Shown one piece after another: positions 8,867-16,918 of a stretch of 64,000 bases of DNA. Source of the DNA: Polaribacter sp. HaHaR_3_91 (GTDB lineage Bacteria > Bacteroidota > Bacteroidia > Flavobacteriales > Flavobacteriaceae); NCBI RefSeq assembly GCF_019278525.1, contig NZ_CP058986.1, positions 4,144,347-4,208,346 of the forward strand, written 5' to 3'. Each line of letters starts with the position of its first letter. The stretch's first letter is position 1. The notes beneath the pieces were generated by a model. It made no database searches. It saw only the letters and a program-made list of their open reading frames with translations, and was not told where the DNA came from. The translations under genes were made by a program, and so were the position numbers.

Positions 8867-9667
8867 ATGGGAAAAAAAACATTAGCAATTGTAGGTTGCG
8901 GCGGACTTGCAAGCATCGTTGTACAAGCTTTAGATAAAGGCTTGTTGCCAGATTTTCAAATTATCGGTACATACTCTAGAACATTCAATAAGGCCGAGGT
9001 TTTTTCAAATCATATTAACAATATAGATAGAGGATATACCTGTACTGCATGTCATTCTCTAGAAGAATTATTAATGCTAAAACCAGACTATCTTATTGAA
9101 GCATCTTCTCCAGACTCTTTAAAAGAATTAGCTTTGCCAACCTTAAAAAACGGAACATCAATAGTAACAATCTCCATAGGAGGTCTTGCAGATACCGATT
9201 TTTACGAAGAGGTTAAAAAAACAGCTTCAGAACATGGTACACGAGTTCATATTGCATCAGGAGCCGTTGGAGGATTCGACGTACTAAGAACCGTCTCTTT
9301 AATGGAGGAAAGCGAAGTGACTTTCGAGTCTACAAAATCGCCAAGAGCCATGAGAAATAGCCCCGTTTATAATCCTGTTATAGAAACGCAAGAACATACA
9401 TCTTTTAAAGGTACTGCCGTAGAAGCCATCGCACTTTTCCCAAGACAAGTAAACGTTTCTGTAGCAGCTGCATTAGCATCAACTGGGCCAGAAAACGTAA
9501 AAGTTTCTATTAAAACTACCCCAGAATTTGTTGGAGATAATCATCGTATAGAAATAAAAAGCCAGGAAATTCATGCCGTTTTAAACATTTATAGTCAAAC
9601 GGCAAAAATTGCTGGCTGGAGTATTGTTAATACATTGCGAAATATTACTTCGCCTATTGCTTTTTAA
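8867..9667 (+). CDS. Aspartate dehydrogenase-like NAD(P)-binding protein (DUF108)
   Basis: Starting at the ATG at 8867 the protein has 266 residues and opens with a Rossmann loop, LAIVGCGGLASIV. The C-terminal half has the DUF108/aspartate dehydrogenase signature: IASGAVGGFDVLR, TKSPRAMR, FPRQVNVSVAAALAS and GDNHRIEIKS. Family members oxidise aspartate to iminoaspartate for NAD synthesis or run in reverse, but several Bacteroidota homologues are uncharacterised, so the substrate is inferred. An earlier ATG at 8855 lies inside the promoter box TATGTTTG (8854-8861), so 8867 is the better start; the mRNA would be nearly leaderless. The 3' end overlaps the convergent dehydrogenase gene by 14 bp, and the two NAD enzymes may belong to one metabolic theme. 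Confidence 0.8.
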   Translation: MGKKTLAIVGCGGLASIVVQALDKGLLPDFQIIGTYSRTFNKAEVFSNHINNIDRGYTCTACHSLEELLMLKPDYLIEASSPDSLKELALPTLKNGTSIVTISIGGLADTDFYEEVKKTASEHGTRVHIASGAVGGFDVLRTVSLMEESEVTFESTKSPRAMRNSPVYNPVIETQEHTSFKGTAVEAIALFPRQVNVSVAAALASTGPENVKVSIKTTPEFVGDNHRIEIKSQEIHAVLNIYSQTAKIAGWSIVNTLRNITSPIAF

Positions 9668-10568
9668 AATAAGCTATTAAGTTAGCTAATACCTTTTCAC
9701 TTAATCTAACAAACGCTTGTTGTGTTCTACCCGTAGAAACTTCTAAGCAATTAACTTTAGGATTATTTAAAAGCTCTTTATCACCTAAAGCGCCAAGAGT
9801 ATCACAGTATACGGCATTGTCACCTGCTGCTAGCCACTTATTAAAAGGCTCAGCATCCCAAGCAGGTGATAATCCTGTATTGAATAATATTTTATGATTT
9901 CCAAATTTAATAAACTCGTTTTCATGCAATAAAACTATGTTTTTATTTAAACAAGCAATCACAACTTCATTTGTTTTCATTAGTTCTTCTAATGGTAAAA
10001 ACTCATAGCCTTTTGCTTTAGCATCTTGTTTTTCGCTTCTAGCAAAATAAGTGATTTCTGCACCTAAAAAATGAAGTGCATCCGCAACCATACCGCCAGA
10101 TTTACCCAAACCTACAATCCCTACTTTTAGTCCTGTAATCTCTCTTGGAATTCCACCCCAAGCATTTCTTGGTTTACCATCAGAAGTAGTTCCAAAACCA
10201 TGTAAACATCTTACCAACTCACTAATTACATATTCTACAACTCCCTCATCTCCATAATCACGCACACCAGTAACGGTAATACCACGAGAATTTGCATAGT
10301 TAATATCTACATTAGCACTTTCTGGCGCATACAACGAACAGCACATACCTATATATTTTATGTTCGGACAACGCTCTAAAATTTCTTTTGTTAATGTAGT
10401 AGTATAACTTAATAAAACACCATCTGCATCACCAATACGCGCTACAATCTCATCGTCTGTTGTTGGTCTGTCTGTGTATAATAGTAGGTTTTCTGTTAAA
10501 GACTCTAATTTTATATTAACCGACTCAATTAACTCTAAAGGCTCTATTCCTATAAGTTTTTTAAACAT
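9654..10568 (-). CDS. D-isomer-specific 2-hydroxyacid dehydrogenase family protein
   Basis: A 304-residue NAD-dependent oxidoreductase. The NAD domain is marked by GLKVGIVGLGKSGGMVADAL (about residues 150-170) with an upstream substrate-binding domain (NIKYIGMCCS, ESANVDINYANSRGITVTG). Downstream, FNTGLSPAWDAEPFNKWL and the terminal helix fit the 2-hydroxyacid dehydrogenase fold. The usual catalytic Arg/Glu/His set is not clearly conserved: the position normally holding N-x-x-R-G reads FNTGLSP. The substrate is therefore unknown and activity may be altered. It converges with and overlaps the DUF108 gene by 14 bp. No clear TAnnTTTG box was found upstream. Confidence 0.78.
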   Translation of the reverse strand: MFKKLIGIEPLELIESVNIKLESLTENLLLYTDRPTTDDEIVARIGDADGVLLSYTTTLTKEILERCPNIKYIGMCCSLYAPESANVDINYANSRGITVTGVRDYGDEGVVEYVISELVRCLHGFGTTSDGKPRNAWGGIPREITGLKVGIVGLGKSGGMVADALHFLGAEITYFARSEKQDAKAKGYEFLPLEELMKTNEVVIACLNKNIVLLHENEFIKFGNHKILFNTGLSPAWDAEPFNKWLAAGDNAVYCDTLGALGDKELLNNPKVNCLEVSTGRTQQAFVRLSEKVLANLIAYFKKQ

Positions 10569-10678
10569 AATTCACTTTTTTATTTGTTGTAAATGAAAGA
10601 CGGCAACATAAGAAATATCCCTTGTAAGAACTAATTTTTAACGTAACTTTAAACGATTCTTTAGTCTACATTATTTTT

Positions 10679-10785
10679 GGGCGTCCCCTAAAAAAGGTCG
10701 CGCTTTCACTACTCGCTTTTTTCTTTTGCTAAAAAAACAGCAAAAGAAAAAGAGCTCAAACAAGTCGTTCAATCACTAACGCAAC
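10679..10785 (+). repeat. Boxed hairpin repeat, copy 2 of 5
   Basis: The most complete copy: GGGCGTCCCCT, then GGTCGCGCTTTCACTACTCG, hairpin CTTTTGCT/AGCAAAAG, AGAGCTCAAACAAGTCGTTC and ACTAACGC. It fills most of the 323-bp gap between the dehydrogenase gene and radA. The rest of the gap holds only the radA promoter box TAACTTTG at 10854-10861. Confidence 0.85.
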
Positions 10786-10891
10786 TGTTTGTTAGCTTTT
10801 TGATATTTCTTTTTTTATTATTTTTTTTAAAACCAATAAGCTTATAAACTTTGTAACTTTGTTCCTCAAAAAAATTGTAAACTTTTTTCAA

Positions 10892-12253
10892 ATGGCTAAA
10901 ACCAAAACTACTTTTTTCTGTCAGAACTGTGGAACCCAACACGCAAAGTGGGTAGGACAATGTGGTGCTTGTAAAGAATGGAATACCATTGTAGAAGAAG
11001 TAATACAGAAGGAAGAAAAACGCGTTTGGAAACAATCTACAACTGCAAAACAAACCGTAAACAAACCTTTAAAAGTTGCAGACATTCAACTAAATCCAGA
11101 AGAAAGAATTGTTACCAATAACAACGAATTAGACACGGTTTTAGGAGGCGGATTGGTAAAAGGCTCTGTAACACTTTTAGGTGGTGAACCTGGAATTGGA
11201 AAATCGACCTTATTATTGCAAGTTGCCTTAAATATTAGTCAGAAAGTACTGTATGTTTCTGGTGAAGAAAGTCAGTCTCAAATAAAAATGAGAGCAGAAA
11301 GATTAGAAGCAAATAATTCTAACTGTTTAATTTTAACGGAAACCAACACCCAAAACATCTTTAAAAACATAGAAGAAACAATGCCAGATGTTTTGGTCAT
11401 AGACTCTATACAAACATTACATACAAGCTCTATAGAAGCTTCTCCTGGTAGCATTTCTCAAATTAGAGAAACTGCTGCAGAACTCATAAAATACGCCAAA
11501 GAAACTGCGACTCCAGTTTTATTAATTGGGCACATAAACAAAGACGGAAACATTGCGGGACCAAAAATTTTAGAGCACATGGTAGATGTTGTTTTACAAT
11601 TTGAAGGCGACAGAAATCATACCTACAGAATTTTAAGAAGTCAGAAAAACAGATTTGGTTCTACATCAGAGTTAGGAATTTATGAAATGCTTTCTAACGG
11701 ATTGAGAGAAATCTCTAATCCGTCTGAAATTTTAATTTCTAAAAAAGATGCAGACTTAAGCGGAACTGCAATTGCAAGTACTTTAGAAGGGATTAGACCT
11801 TTAATGATAGAAATTCAAGCCTTGGTTTCTACAGCTGTTTACGGAACTCCACAACGTTCTACAACTGGTTATAATTTAAAAAGATTAAATATGATTTTAG
11901 CGGTTCTAGAAAAAAGAGCTGGCTTTAAATTAGGTGCAAAAGATGTCTTTTTAAATATTACAGGAGGAATAAATGTAGATGATCCTGCAATTGACTTAGC
12001 CGTTGTAGCCGCCATTTTATCATCTAACCAAGATGTTGCAATTAACCCAAATGTATGTTTTGCTGCAGAAGTTGGTTTGGCAGGAGAAATAAGACCTGTT
12101 TCTAAAATTGACCAAAGAATTACAGAAGCAGAAAAATTAGGCTATAAAACTCTTGTAGCTTCTAAATACAATAAGATTTCTTCTAAAAATCATGGTATTA
12201 GGTTGGTTTTGGTTGGTAAGATTGAAGAAGCTTTTGCTACTTTGTTTGCATAG
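10892..12253 (+). CDS. radA: DNA repair protein RadA
   Basis: RadA is a RecA-like ATPase that drives branch migration of recombination intermediates. From the ATG at 10892 the protein has 453 residues; an in-frame TTG 33 bases upstream overlaps the promoter box and was rejected. Domains in order: an N-terminal zinc finger with Cys10, Cys13, Cys24 and Cys27 (FCQNCG...CGACKEW), Walker A GGEPGIGKSTL, Walker B VLVIDSIQT, the RadA-specific KNRFG motif (KNRFGSTSELGIYEM), and a C-terminal Lon-protease-like domain (GGINVDDPAIDLAV, AAEVGLAGEIRPV). Length is typical. A TAACTTTG box lies ~30 bp upstream. It appears monocistronic. Confidence 0.97.
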   Translation: MAKTKTTFFCQNCGTQHAKWVGQCGACKEWNTIVEEVIQKEEKRVWKQSTTAKQTVNKPLKVADIQLNPEERIVTNNNELDTVLGGGLVKGSVTLLGGEPGIGKSTLLLQVALNISQKVLYVSGEESQSQIKMRAERLEANNSNCLILTETNTQNIFKNIEETMPDVLVIDSIQTLHTSSIEASPGSISQIRETAAELIKYAKETATPVLLIGHINKDGNIAGPKILEHMVDVVLQFEGDRNHTYRILRSQKNRFGSTSELGIYEMLSNGLREISNPSEILISKKDADLSGTAIASTLEGIRPLMIEIQALVSTAVYGTPQRSTTGYNLKRLNMILAVLEKRAGFKLGAKDVFLNITGGINVDDPAIDLAVVAAILSSNQDVAINPNVCFAAEVGLAGEIRPVSKIDQRITEAEKLGYKTLVASKYNKISSKNHGIRLVLVGKIEEAFATLFA

Positions 12254-12453
12254 AATAAATTCTATATTTTAAGAATTGTAGGTAATAAATTATTAAAATA
12301 AATTCACTTAAAGTTAAACTACTTATAGCATGTGAATTCTATTTAAATTTTAAAATGTAGATGCTTTTTACAAAAATATAATTTTACTCCTTACTCTAAT
12401 TTGCCATTATTTTTTAATAAAAAAAATAAGTTTTAATATTTGAAAAAATAATA

Positions 12454-12493
12454 TACATTTGCATCCGTCAATCATATGTGTTTTTACACATAT
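12454..12493 (+). promoter_or_regulatory. arsR promoter with ArsR-type operator
   Basis: The -7 box TACATTTG (12454-12461) is followed 12 bases later by an inverted repeat ATATGTGT-tttt-ACACATAT (12474-12493), which ends 15 bp before the arsR ATG. The same palindrome core recurs before the permease gene, so this is a convincing autoregulatory site covering the start of transcription. Confidence 0.8.
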
Positions 12494-12508
12494 ATAAAAA
12501 ATAAAAGC

Positions 12509-12844
12509 ATGGATAAATACACCAAAATACTAAAAGCTTTGTCGGATGAGACAAGATTAAAAATTGTTTGGTTGCTTACTAATATTGATGAAAAAATTTG
12601 CGTTTCAGAAATTGTAGAAGTCTTAGAAGAGCGTCAATACAATATATCTCGCCACTTAAGAATATTAAAAGACGCCCAACTAATAGAAGAGGTAAAAGAA
12701 GGAAAATGGGTGTTTTACTATTTAACTTCAACCAATAATGAATTTAGACTTTTAATGCAAAAAACAATTAGCGCAATACCAGAAAAAGATATGAAAAAAG
12801 AATTAACTAAATGTAAAACACTACTAGATAAACGCGAAAAATAG
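12509..12844 (+). CDS. ArsR/SmtB family metalloregulator
   Basis: From the ATG at 12509 the protein has 111 residues, matching the usual size of winged-helix ArsR regulators. KALSDETRLKIVWLL is the classic N-terminal helix pair, and the recognition region is YNISRHLRILKDAQLIEEVKEGKWVFYYL split across the wing. The helix that in ArsR normally carries CxC (ELCVC) here reads EKICVSEI, with only Cys31; the other cysteine is Cys102 near the C-terminus. An alternative two-cysteine or mixed metal site is therefore likely. The upstream in-frame ATG at 12476 is inside the operator and was rejected. Matching palindromes stand before this gene and before the permease gene downstream, so ArsR probably represses both until metal or metalloid binds. 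Confidence 0.88.
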   Translation: MDKYTKILKALSDETRLKIVWLLTNIDEKICVSEIVEVLEERQYNISRHLRILKDAQLIEEVKEGKWVFYYLTSTNNEFRLLMQKTISAIPEKDMKKELTKCKTLLDKREK

Positions 12845-12882
12845 AAAACAACAAATAATACTTAACCTTTTTTTATAACAAC

Positions 12883-12902
12883 ATATGTGTTTTTTCACAT
12901 AT
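12883..12902 (+). promoter_or_regulatory. Second ArsR-type operator before the permease gene
   Basis: ATATGTG-N6-CACATAT, the same half-sites and spacing as the operator in front of arsR, 25 bp before the permease ATG. Confidence 0.8.
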
Positions 12903-12927
12903 AATTAATTTTAATAAAACAAATATC

Positions 12928-13896
12928 ATGAATGAAAAATTTAATTTAGCTCTAGAAGAATTTATACACGTAGGTGTGGTCTTAATATTTATTATTGCCT
13001 TAGTATCTATATTTACTGGCTTAATAAGAGCATTTATCCCTCAAGAAAAACTTCAAAAGAAACTATCTAAAACAGGAAAATATGGCGGTTTAATGGGAGC
13101 TTTAATAGGCATTCCAACTCCATTTTGTAGCGCATCAATGGTTCCGGTATCTATGGGAATGATAGAAATGGGAGCTCCTTTTTCAATGGTTTTTTCATTT
13201 TTACTCGCCGCACCATTGGCTAATTTTGTTGTAGTTGGTTTTATTTTTGGTGTTTTTGGGTGGGAAGTTGCTTTGGTATACTTTTTAATTGTTTTTATTG
13301 GAGCTGTTTTAATTGGAACACTTGCTGGTAAAACATCATTAAAAAACGAGGTAAAAAGAATTAACTTAACCCCTTCTACCCTCTCTTCAACTTGTACTCC
13401 TCAACCTATAAATACACAAGACTGCAATTCTAACAATCAATCAGAAACGTATTCAAAGACTTCTTGCAACCAAACAAATACAACCAACCCTAAATTAAAA
13501 GAAGCCCTTACTTTTGCGTGGGCATTATTTAAACGAATCTTTCCTTATGTTTTAGTTGGTGCGCTTATTAGTGCTGTTTCTGCTGTTTTTGTACCAGACG
13601 CATGGGTAGAAAAGTATTTAGGAAATGATAGTCCACTAGCCATTCCTATAGCAGCAACTGTTGGTATTCCTCTATACTTAAGAATTGAAATGGCTATACC
13701 TATTTTAAATGCTCTTATTGTTAAAGGAATGAGTATGGGAGCTGCAATGGCATTAATTATAGGAGGAACAGGAGCTAGTTTACCAGAAATAGCAATAATT
13801 TCTTCTATGTTAAAAACGAAAGCCATAATAGCCTTTGTTTTGTCTGTGATGACAATGGCTGTAGTAGGTGGTTTTATATTTTATTTCTTCTTTTAG
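12928..13896 (+). CDS. ArsP/DUF318-type permease (metal or organoarsenical efflux)
   Basis: A 322-residue membrane protein with two similar halves of about four segments each, joined by a Cys/Asn/Thr-rich loop (residues ~145-190, with several cysteines such as STCTPQP, TQDCNSNN and KTSCNQTN). The first half has GIPTPFCSASMVPVSMGM and the second GIPLYLRIEMAIPIL, the paired signature of the COG0701 permease family (ArsP, SO_0444-type Cu/Zn transporters). Family members export trivalent methylated arsenicals or metals. The loop cysteines suggest soft-metal handling, but the substrate is unproven. It is controlled by the ArsR operator directly upstream and followed by a small membrane protein two bases later. 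Confidence 0.85.
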   Translation: MNEKFNLALEEFIHVGVVLIFIIALVSIFTGLIRAFIPQEKLQKKLSKTGKYGGLMGALIGIPTPFCSASMVPVSMGMIEMGAPFSMVFSFLLAAPLANFVVVGFIFGVFGWEVALVYFLIVFIGAVLIGTLAGKTSLKNEVKRINLTPSTLSSTCTPQPINTQDCNSNNQSETYSKTSCNQTNTTNPKLKEALTFAWALFKRIFPYVLVGALISAVSAVFVPDAWVEKYLGNDSPLAIPIAATVGIPLYLRIEMAIPILNALIVKGMSMGAAMALIIGGTGASLPEIAIISSMLKTKAIIAFVLSVMTMAVVGGFIFYFFF

Positions 13897-13898
13897 TT

Positions 13899-14222
13899 AT
13901 GATAAAATTTATAAAAAAAATAATAAAAGCATGTCCTTATTCAATAATGGGGAAAAAATGTATTGAAACTCTACAAGGTAAAAAAAAAGATAAAAAGAAA
14001 AATAACACCAAAATTGAAACATTAAAGAAAGGGATAAAAACAGGACGAGATATTATATTGATTGGGATATTCTGTCCCCTACTTTGGTATTCTATACTAT
14101 CAGGATCTAGTAAAAATTTAATTATTATAAATTTAATGCATTCAGGAGTTATTGTTGCTCTAGGTTTTCTACTTATAGTTATTAATTATTTAGCATTATT
14201 CCGATATAAAAATGCTAGTTGA
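13899..14222 (+). CDS. Small membrane protein coupled to the permease
   Basis: A 107-residue protein that starts two bases after the permease stop. It has a very lysine-rich N-terminal region (KKIIKACPYSIMGKKCIETL and KGKKKDKKKNN-like residues) with two cysteines (residues 10 and 18), followed by two hydrophobic segments (about 52-70 and 77-100). I do not recognise a named family. Tight coupling suggests a subunit or accessory of the permease, perhaps supplying cytoplasmic cysteines for metal hand-over, but that is inference. Confidence 0.7.
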   Translation: MIKFIKKIIKACPYSIMGKKCIETLQGKKKDKKKNNTKIETLKKGIKTGRDIILIGIFCPLLWYSILSGSSKNLIIINLMHSGVIVALGFLLIVINYLALFRYKNAS

Positions 14223-14263
14223 AGTAACACCTCTTCTTTTAGGCAAGTGTATATTTAATAAAT

Positions 14264-14303
14264 TAGGTGTTTTTTCTAATTTTAAAAAAGGAAAAAACAC
14301 CTA
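14264..14303 (+). terminator. Hairpin after the arsR operon
   Basis: Perfect 13-bp arms TAGGTGTTTTTTC/GAAAAAACACCTA with a 14-nt loop, 42 bp past the last gene of the ArsR operon. The T-run is inside the stem rather than after it, so termination strength is uncertain. Confidence 0.55.
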
Positions 14304-14332
14304 TTAATCTAAAAGAAAGCAAACAAGTTTAG

Positions 14333-14405
14333 CCCTGATTGAACGGTATGTTTGAGCTCTTTTTTGTTTTTTTTTACAAAAAAAGCGAGTAGTGAAAGCA
14401 GGAAA
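14333..14405 (-). repeat. Boxed hairpin repeat, copy 3 of 5 (inverted)
   Basis: Read on the minus strand it gives TTTCACTACTCGCTTTTTT, a T/A-rich hairpin (TTTTTTGT/ACAAAAAA), GAGCTCAAACATACCGTTCA and the start of the end box. Together with the terminator hairpin it fills the 315-bp gap 14223-14537. Confidence 0.75.
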
Positions 14406-14537
14406 TAGCTTCTAAAATGAAAAATCATTTCTTTTATGGATTGAGTTCATATATAATGCTATTGTTATATTATTAACCTTAAAAAGGTTTGATATTTGGA
14501 CTTTATAACTAAATGTCATTAACTTAAAACAACAAAG

Positions 14538-15341
14538 ATGAAATTAAGAAAGACGAAATTAAGAATATTAAGTATTATCTGTTTAACTTTAATAACACTT
14601 GTAGGCTGTAAAGAGACTAAAAAGGAAAAAGTGAACGATACTCCAGAAAAAATTACAGAAATTACCTTAGAAAAATTAGAAAACTCACCGGAATACGTTA
14701 CAGCTTCGCTTAAAATGACAACACCAAATGATACGATAATAAAAACTGTTGGTGAAACTGCTTTTAATTTTGAAGTAAATAATTACGAATTAGGTGCATT
14801 AACGCAAAGTAAAGACACTGCGCTATTAGCAAATTCAGGAAAAGGACAACATATTCATTTTATTTTGAATAACGAGCCATATTCTGCACATTACGAACCA
14901 ACATTTAAAAAAGACATGCCTAATGGAGTGCATCATTTAGTGGCTTTTTTAAGTAGATCTTATCATGAATCTGTTAAAAACGAAAGTGCTGTAGTTGTTA
15001 AAAAATTAATTGTCGGAGAAGACACTAAAGACGATAACAATTTAGATATAAATGCACCAACACTTATTTATAGTCGCCCAAAAGGAGAATATTCTGGAAA
15101 AGATACAGAGAATCTATTACTAGATTTTTTCGTATTAAATACACAACTTTCAGAAAATGGTACTAAAGTTCGTGCAACTATTAATGAGAAAGAATTTATA
15201 ATCACAGAATGGGCACCACAGGTAATTAAAGGTTTACCAAAAGGAAAAGTTTCTATAAAATTAGAATTAATAGATGCAGAAGGAAATTTAATTCCTGGAC
15301 CTTTTAATAGTGTTGATAGAACAGTTACTTTAAAAAAATAA
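14538..15341 (+). CDS. Uncharacterised periplasmic lipoprotein
   Basis: A 267-residue protein with a lipoprotein signal (hydrophobic residues 9-22, lipobox LVGC with Cys24, then KETKKEK). The mature part has HIHFILNNEPYSAHYEP and GVHHLVAFLSRSYHES, so several histidines sit at conserved-looking loop positions, and a C-terminal half with Ig-like strands (VRATINEKEFIITEWAPQV). Similar flavobacterial proteins are usually called hypothetical or 'phosphopeptide-binding protein'; I cannot assign a function. It is a single gene bracketed by repeats upstream and a bidirectional terminator downstream. Confidence 0.75.
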   Translation: MKLRKTKLRILSIICLTLITLVGCKETKKEKVNDTPEKITEITLEKLENSPEYVTASLKMTTPNDTIIKTVGETAFNFEVNNYELGALTQSKDTALLANSGKGQHIHFILNNEPYSAHYEPTFKKDMPNGVHHLVAFLSRSYHESVKNESAVVVKKLIVGEDTKDDNNLDINAPTLIYSRPKGEYSGKDTENLLLDFFVLNTQLSENGTKVRATINEKEFIITEWAPQVIKGLPKGKVSIKLELIDAEGNLIPGPFNSVDRTVTLKK

Positions 15342-15372
15342 TTAAATTTATAACTAAAAAAGAATCATAAAA

Positions 15373-15397
15373 AAAACCAAGCAATTATGCTTGGTTT
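15373..15397. terminator. Bidirectional terminator
   Basis: Arms AAAACCAAGCA/TGCTTGGTTTT around a 3-nt loop, with runs of A on the left and T on the right, between two convergent genes. Confidence 0.85.
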
Positions 15398-15430
15398 TTT
15401 TTTATGTAATTTATAGAGCTATAAGAAATA

Positions 15431-16177
15431 TTACTTCTTATTTGCTAATTTTATGTATTTATCTAAAGCCATTGTCATAGAAGGTGTTTCTGGTGACGGT
15501 GCCGTGATATCACACTTAAAACCAGCATCTGTTACAGCTTTTACTGTAGAATTACCAAAAGCAGCAATTCTTGTTTCTTTTTGCTGAAAATTAGGGAAAT
15601 TCTTTAAAAGAGATTCTATTCCTGATGGGCTAAAGAACACCAAAACATCATAAAATACATCTTCTAAATCAGACAAATCACTAACGACTGTTCTATATAA
15701 ATCTAATCGTTTCCAGTTTATTCCTAATTTATCTAATTCTTCTGGAATTAAAGGTTTTAATTTATCTGAACTTGGCAATAAAAACTTTTCCGTCTTATGT
15801 TTCTTAATTAATTTTGTTAATTCTAGAAATGATCTAGGACCAACATAAATTTTACGCTTTCTATATACCACATATTTCTGTAAGTAATAAGCTACTGCCT
15901 CCGACTGACAAAAGTACTTCATTGAATCTGGCACTTTAAAGCGCATTTCTTCTGCAATTCTAAAAAAATGATCTACGGCATTTCTACTTGTTAAAATAAT
16001 AGCTGTAAAATTATGTAAATCAACTTTTTCTCCTCTCACTTCTTTGACAGATATACCTTCTACATGAATAAATGGTCTAAAATCTATCTTTACTTTTTGT
16101 TTATCAGACAAGTCAAAATAAGGGGAAGTTTCAGTCTTTGGTTCTGGTTGCGATACTAAGATCGTTTTCACTTTCAT
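15431..16177 (-). CDS. hemD: Uroporphyrinogen-III synthase family protein
   Basis: HemD closes the linear tetrapyrrole hydroxymethylbilane into uroporphyrinogen III for haem. The 248-residue protein has the two-lobed pattern of the family: ILVSQPEPK near the start, the N-lobe strand-loop FTAIILTSRNAVDHFF, the hinge KYFCQSEAVAYYL, and the C-lobe DVLVFFSPSGIESLLKNF followed by IAAFGNSTVKAVTDAGF. Sequence conservation in HemD is low, but these loop positions are diagnostic. It lies 17 bp after DUF4271 on the same strand, a pair seen throughout Flavobacteriaceae. Confidence 0.9.
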   Translation of the reverse strand: MKVKTILVSQPEPKTETSPYFDLSDKQKVKIDFRPFIHVEGISVKEVRGEKVDLHNFTAIILTSRNAVDHFFRIAEEMRFKVPDSMKYFCQSEAVAYYLQKYVVYRKRKIYVGPRSFLELTKLIKKHKTEKFLLPSSDKLKPLIPEELDKLGINWKRLDLYRTVVSDLSDLEDVFYDVLVFFSPSGIESLLKNFPNFQQKETRIAAFGNSTVKAVTDAGFKCDITAPSPETPSMTMALDKYIKLANKK

Positions 16178-16194
16178 ATGCTTCTTTTTTCTAG

Positions 16195-16836
16195 TTAAAA
16201 CAGCAATCTAAACAGTACAAATAGCGGTGCTATTTCGACCGCGCAAAGGTACAAAATAAAATAAAACAACTCGCTAAAAACCAGCTTTTTATTAATTACC
16301 GCATGAAATATAAATCGAATAGAAAATAAAAGTGCCGAAAAATAGACTAAAAAAGGGGTGTCTAACTGTGAGTATTCCACTAAAACAATAGCTATAAGTA
16401 GAAAAAAAGAAACAGAATATAAATAGACTGACTTAGAAACTAAAAAGAAATCTAGCTTTTTATCAATCTTAAAAACTACAGAAAGCAAGAATTCTAATAG
16501 CCTTTTAATCGTTAAATATGAAAAAACAACTCCAAAAATCTGCAGAAAAATATAAAAACCTTGTTCTGCAGAAGAATTATAATACAAATAGATTTTATAG
16601 GTTAATAAAGCAAGAACTGTAATCGAAAAAATAAAAATGACATTTTTAAAAGGGTTAAAAAAAGAAGTATTTTCTTCTATTTCAGATTCGATAAAACTTT
16701 CATTAAACAAAGAAGATACAGTACCTCTTAACCTTACAACACTCACCCCTCTTAAAAGGAAAACACAGGCAAACAAGCATACCAATAATATGGTAATCCA
16801 ACTGTTATCTATTACTACTCTTTCTATTGCTTGCAC
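16195..16836 (-). CDS. DUF4271 membrane protein
   Basis: A 213-residue integral membrane protein with about six hydrophobic segments; it matches the Bacteroidota-specific DUF4271 family in size, topology and linkage to hemD. The start used is a GTG at 16836 (MQAIERVVIDNSW), because no ATG precedes the first membrane segment. The function is unknown. It is divergent from the mannosyltransferase gene across 82 bp and is followed by hemD 17 bp downstream. Confidence 0.82.
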   Translation of the reverse strand: MQAIERVVIDNSWITILLVCLFACVFLLRGVSVVRLRGTVSSLFNESFIESEIEENTSFFNPFKNVIFIFSITVLALLTYKIYLYYNSSAEQGFYIFLQIFGVVFSYLTIKRLLEFLLSVVFKIDKKLDFFLVSKSVYLYSVSFFLLIAIVLVEYSQLDTPFLVYFSALLFSIRFIFHAVINKKLVFSELFYFILYLCAVEIAPLFVLFRLLF

Positions 16837-16884
16837 CTATTTTTGTTTTGGTAAGATTAACACAAAATTAGTAATTAAATAATG

Positions 16885-16892
16885 TATATTTG
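16885..16892 (+). promoter_or_regulatory. -7 box for the mannosyltransferase operon
   Basis: TATATTTG, 26 bases before the ATG at 16919. Confidence 0.55.
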
Positions 16893-16918
16893 TCTACTTA
16901 CCACATGAAATTTTATTT

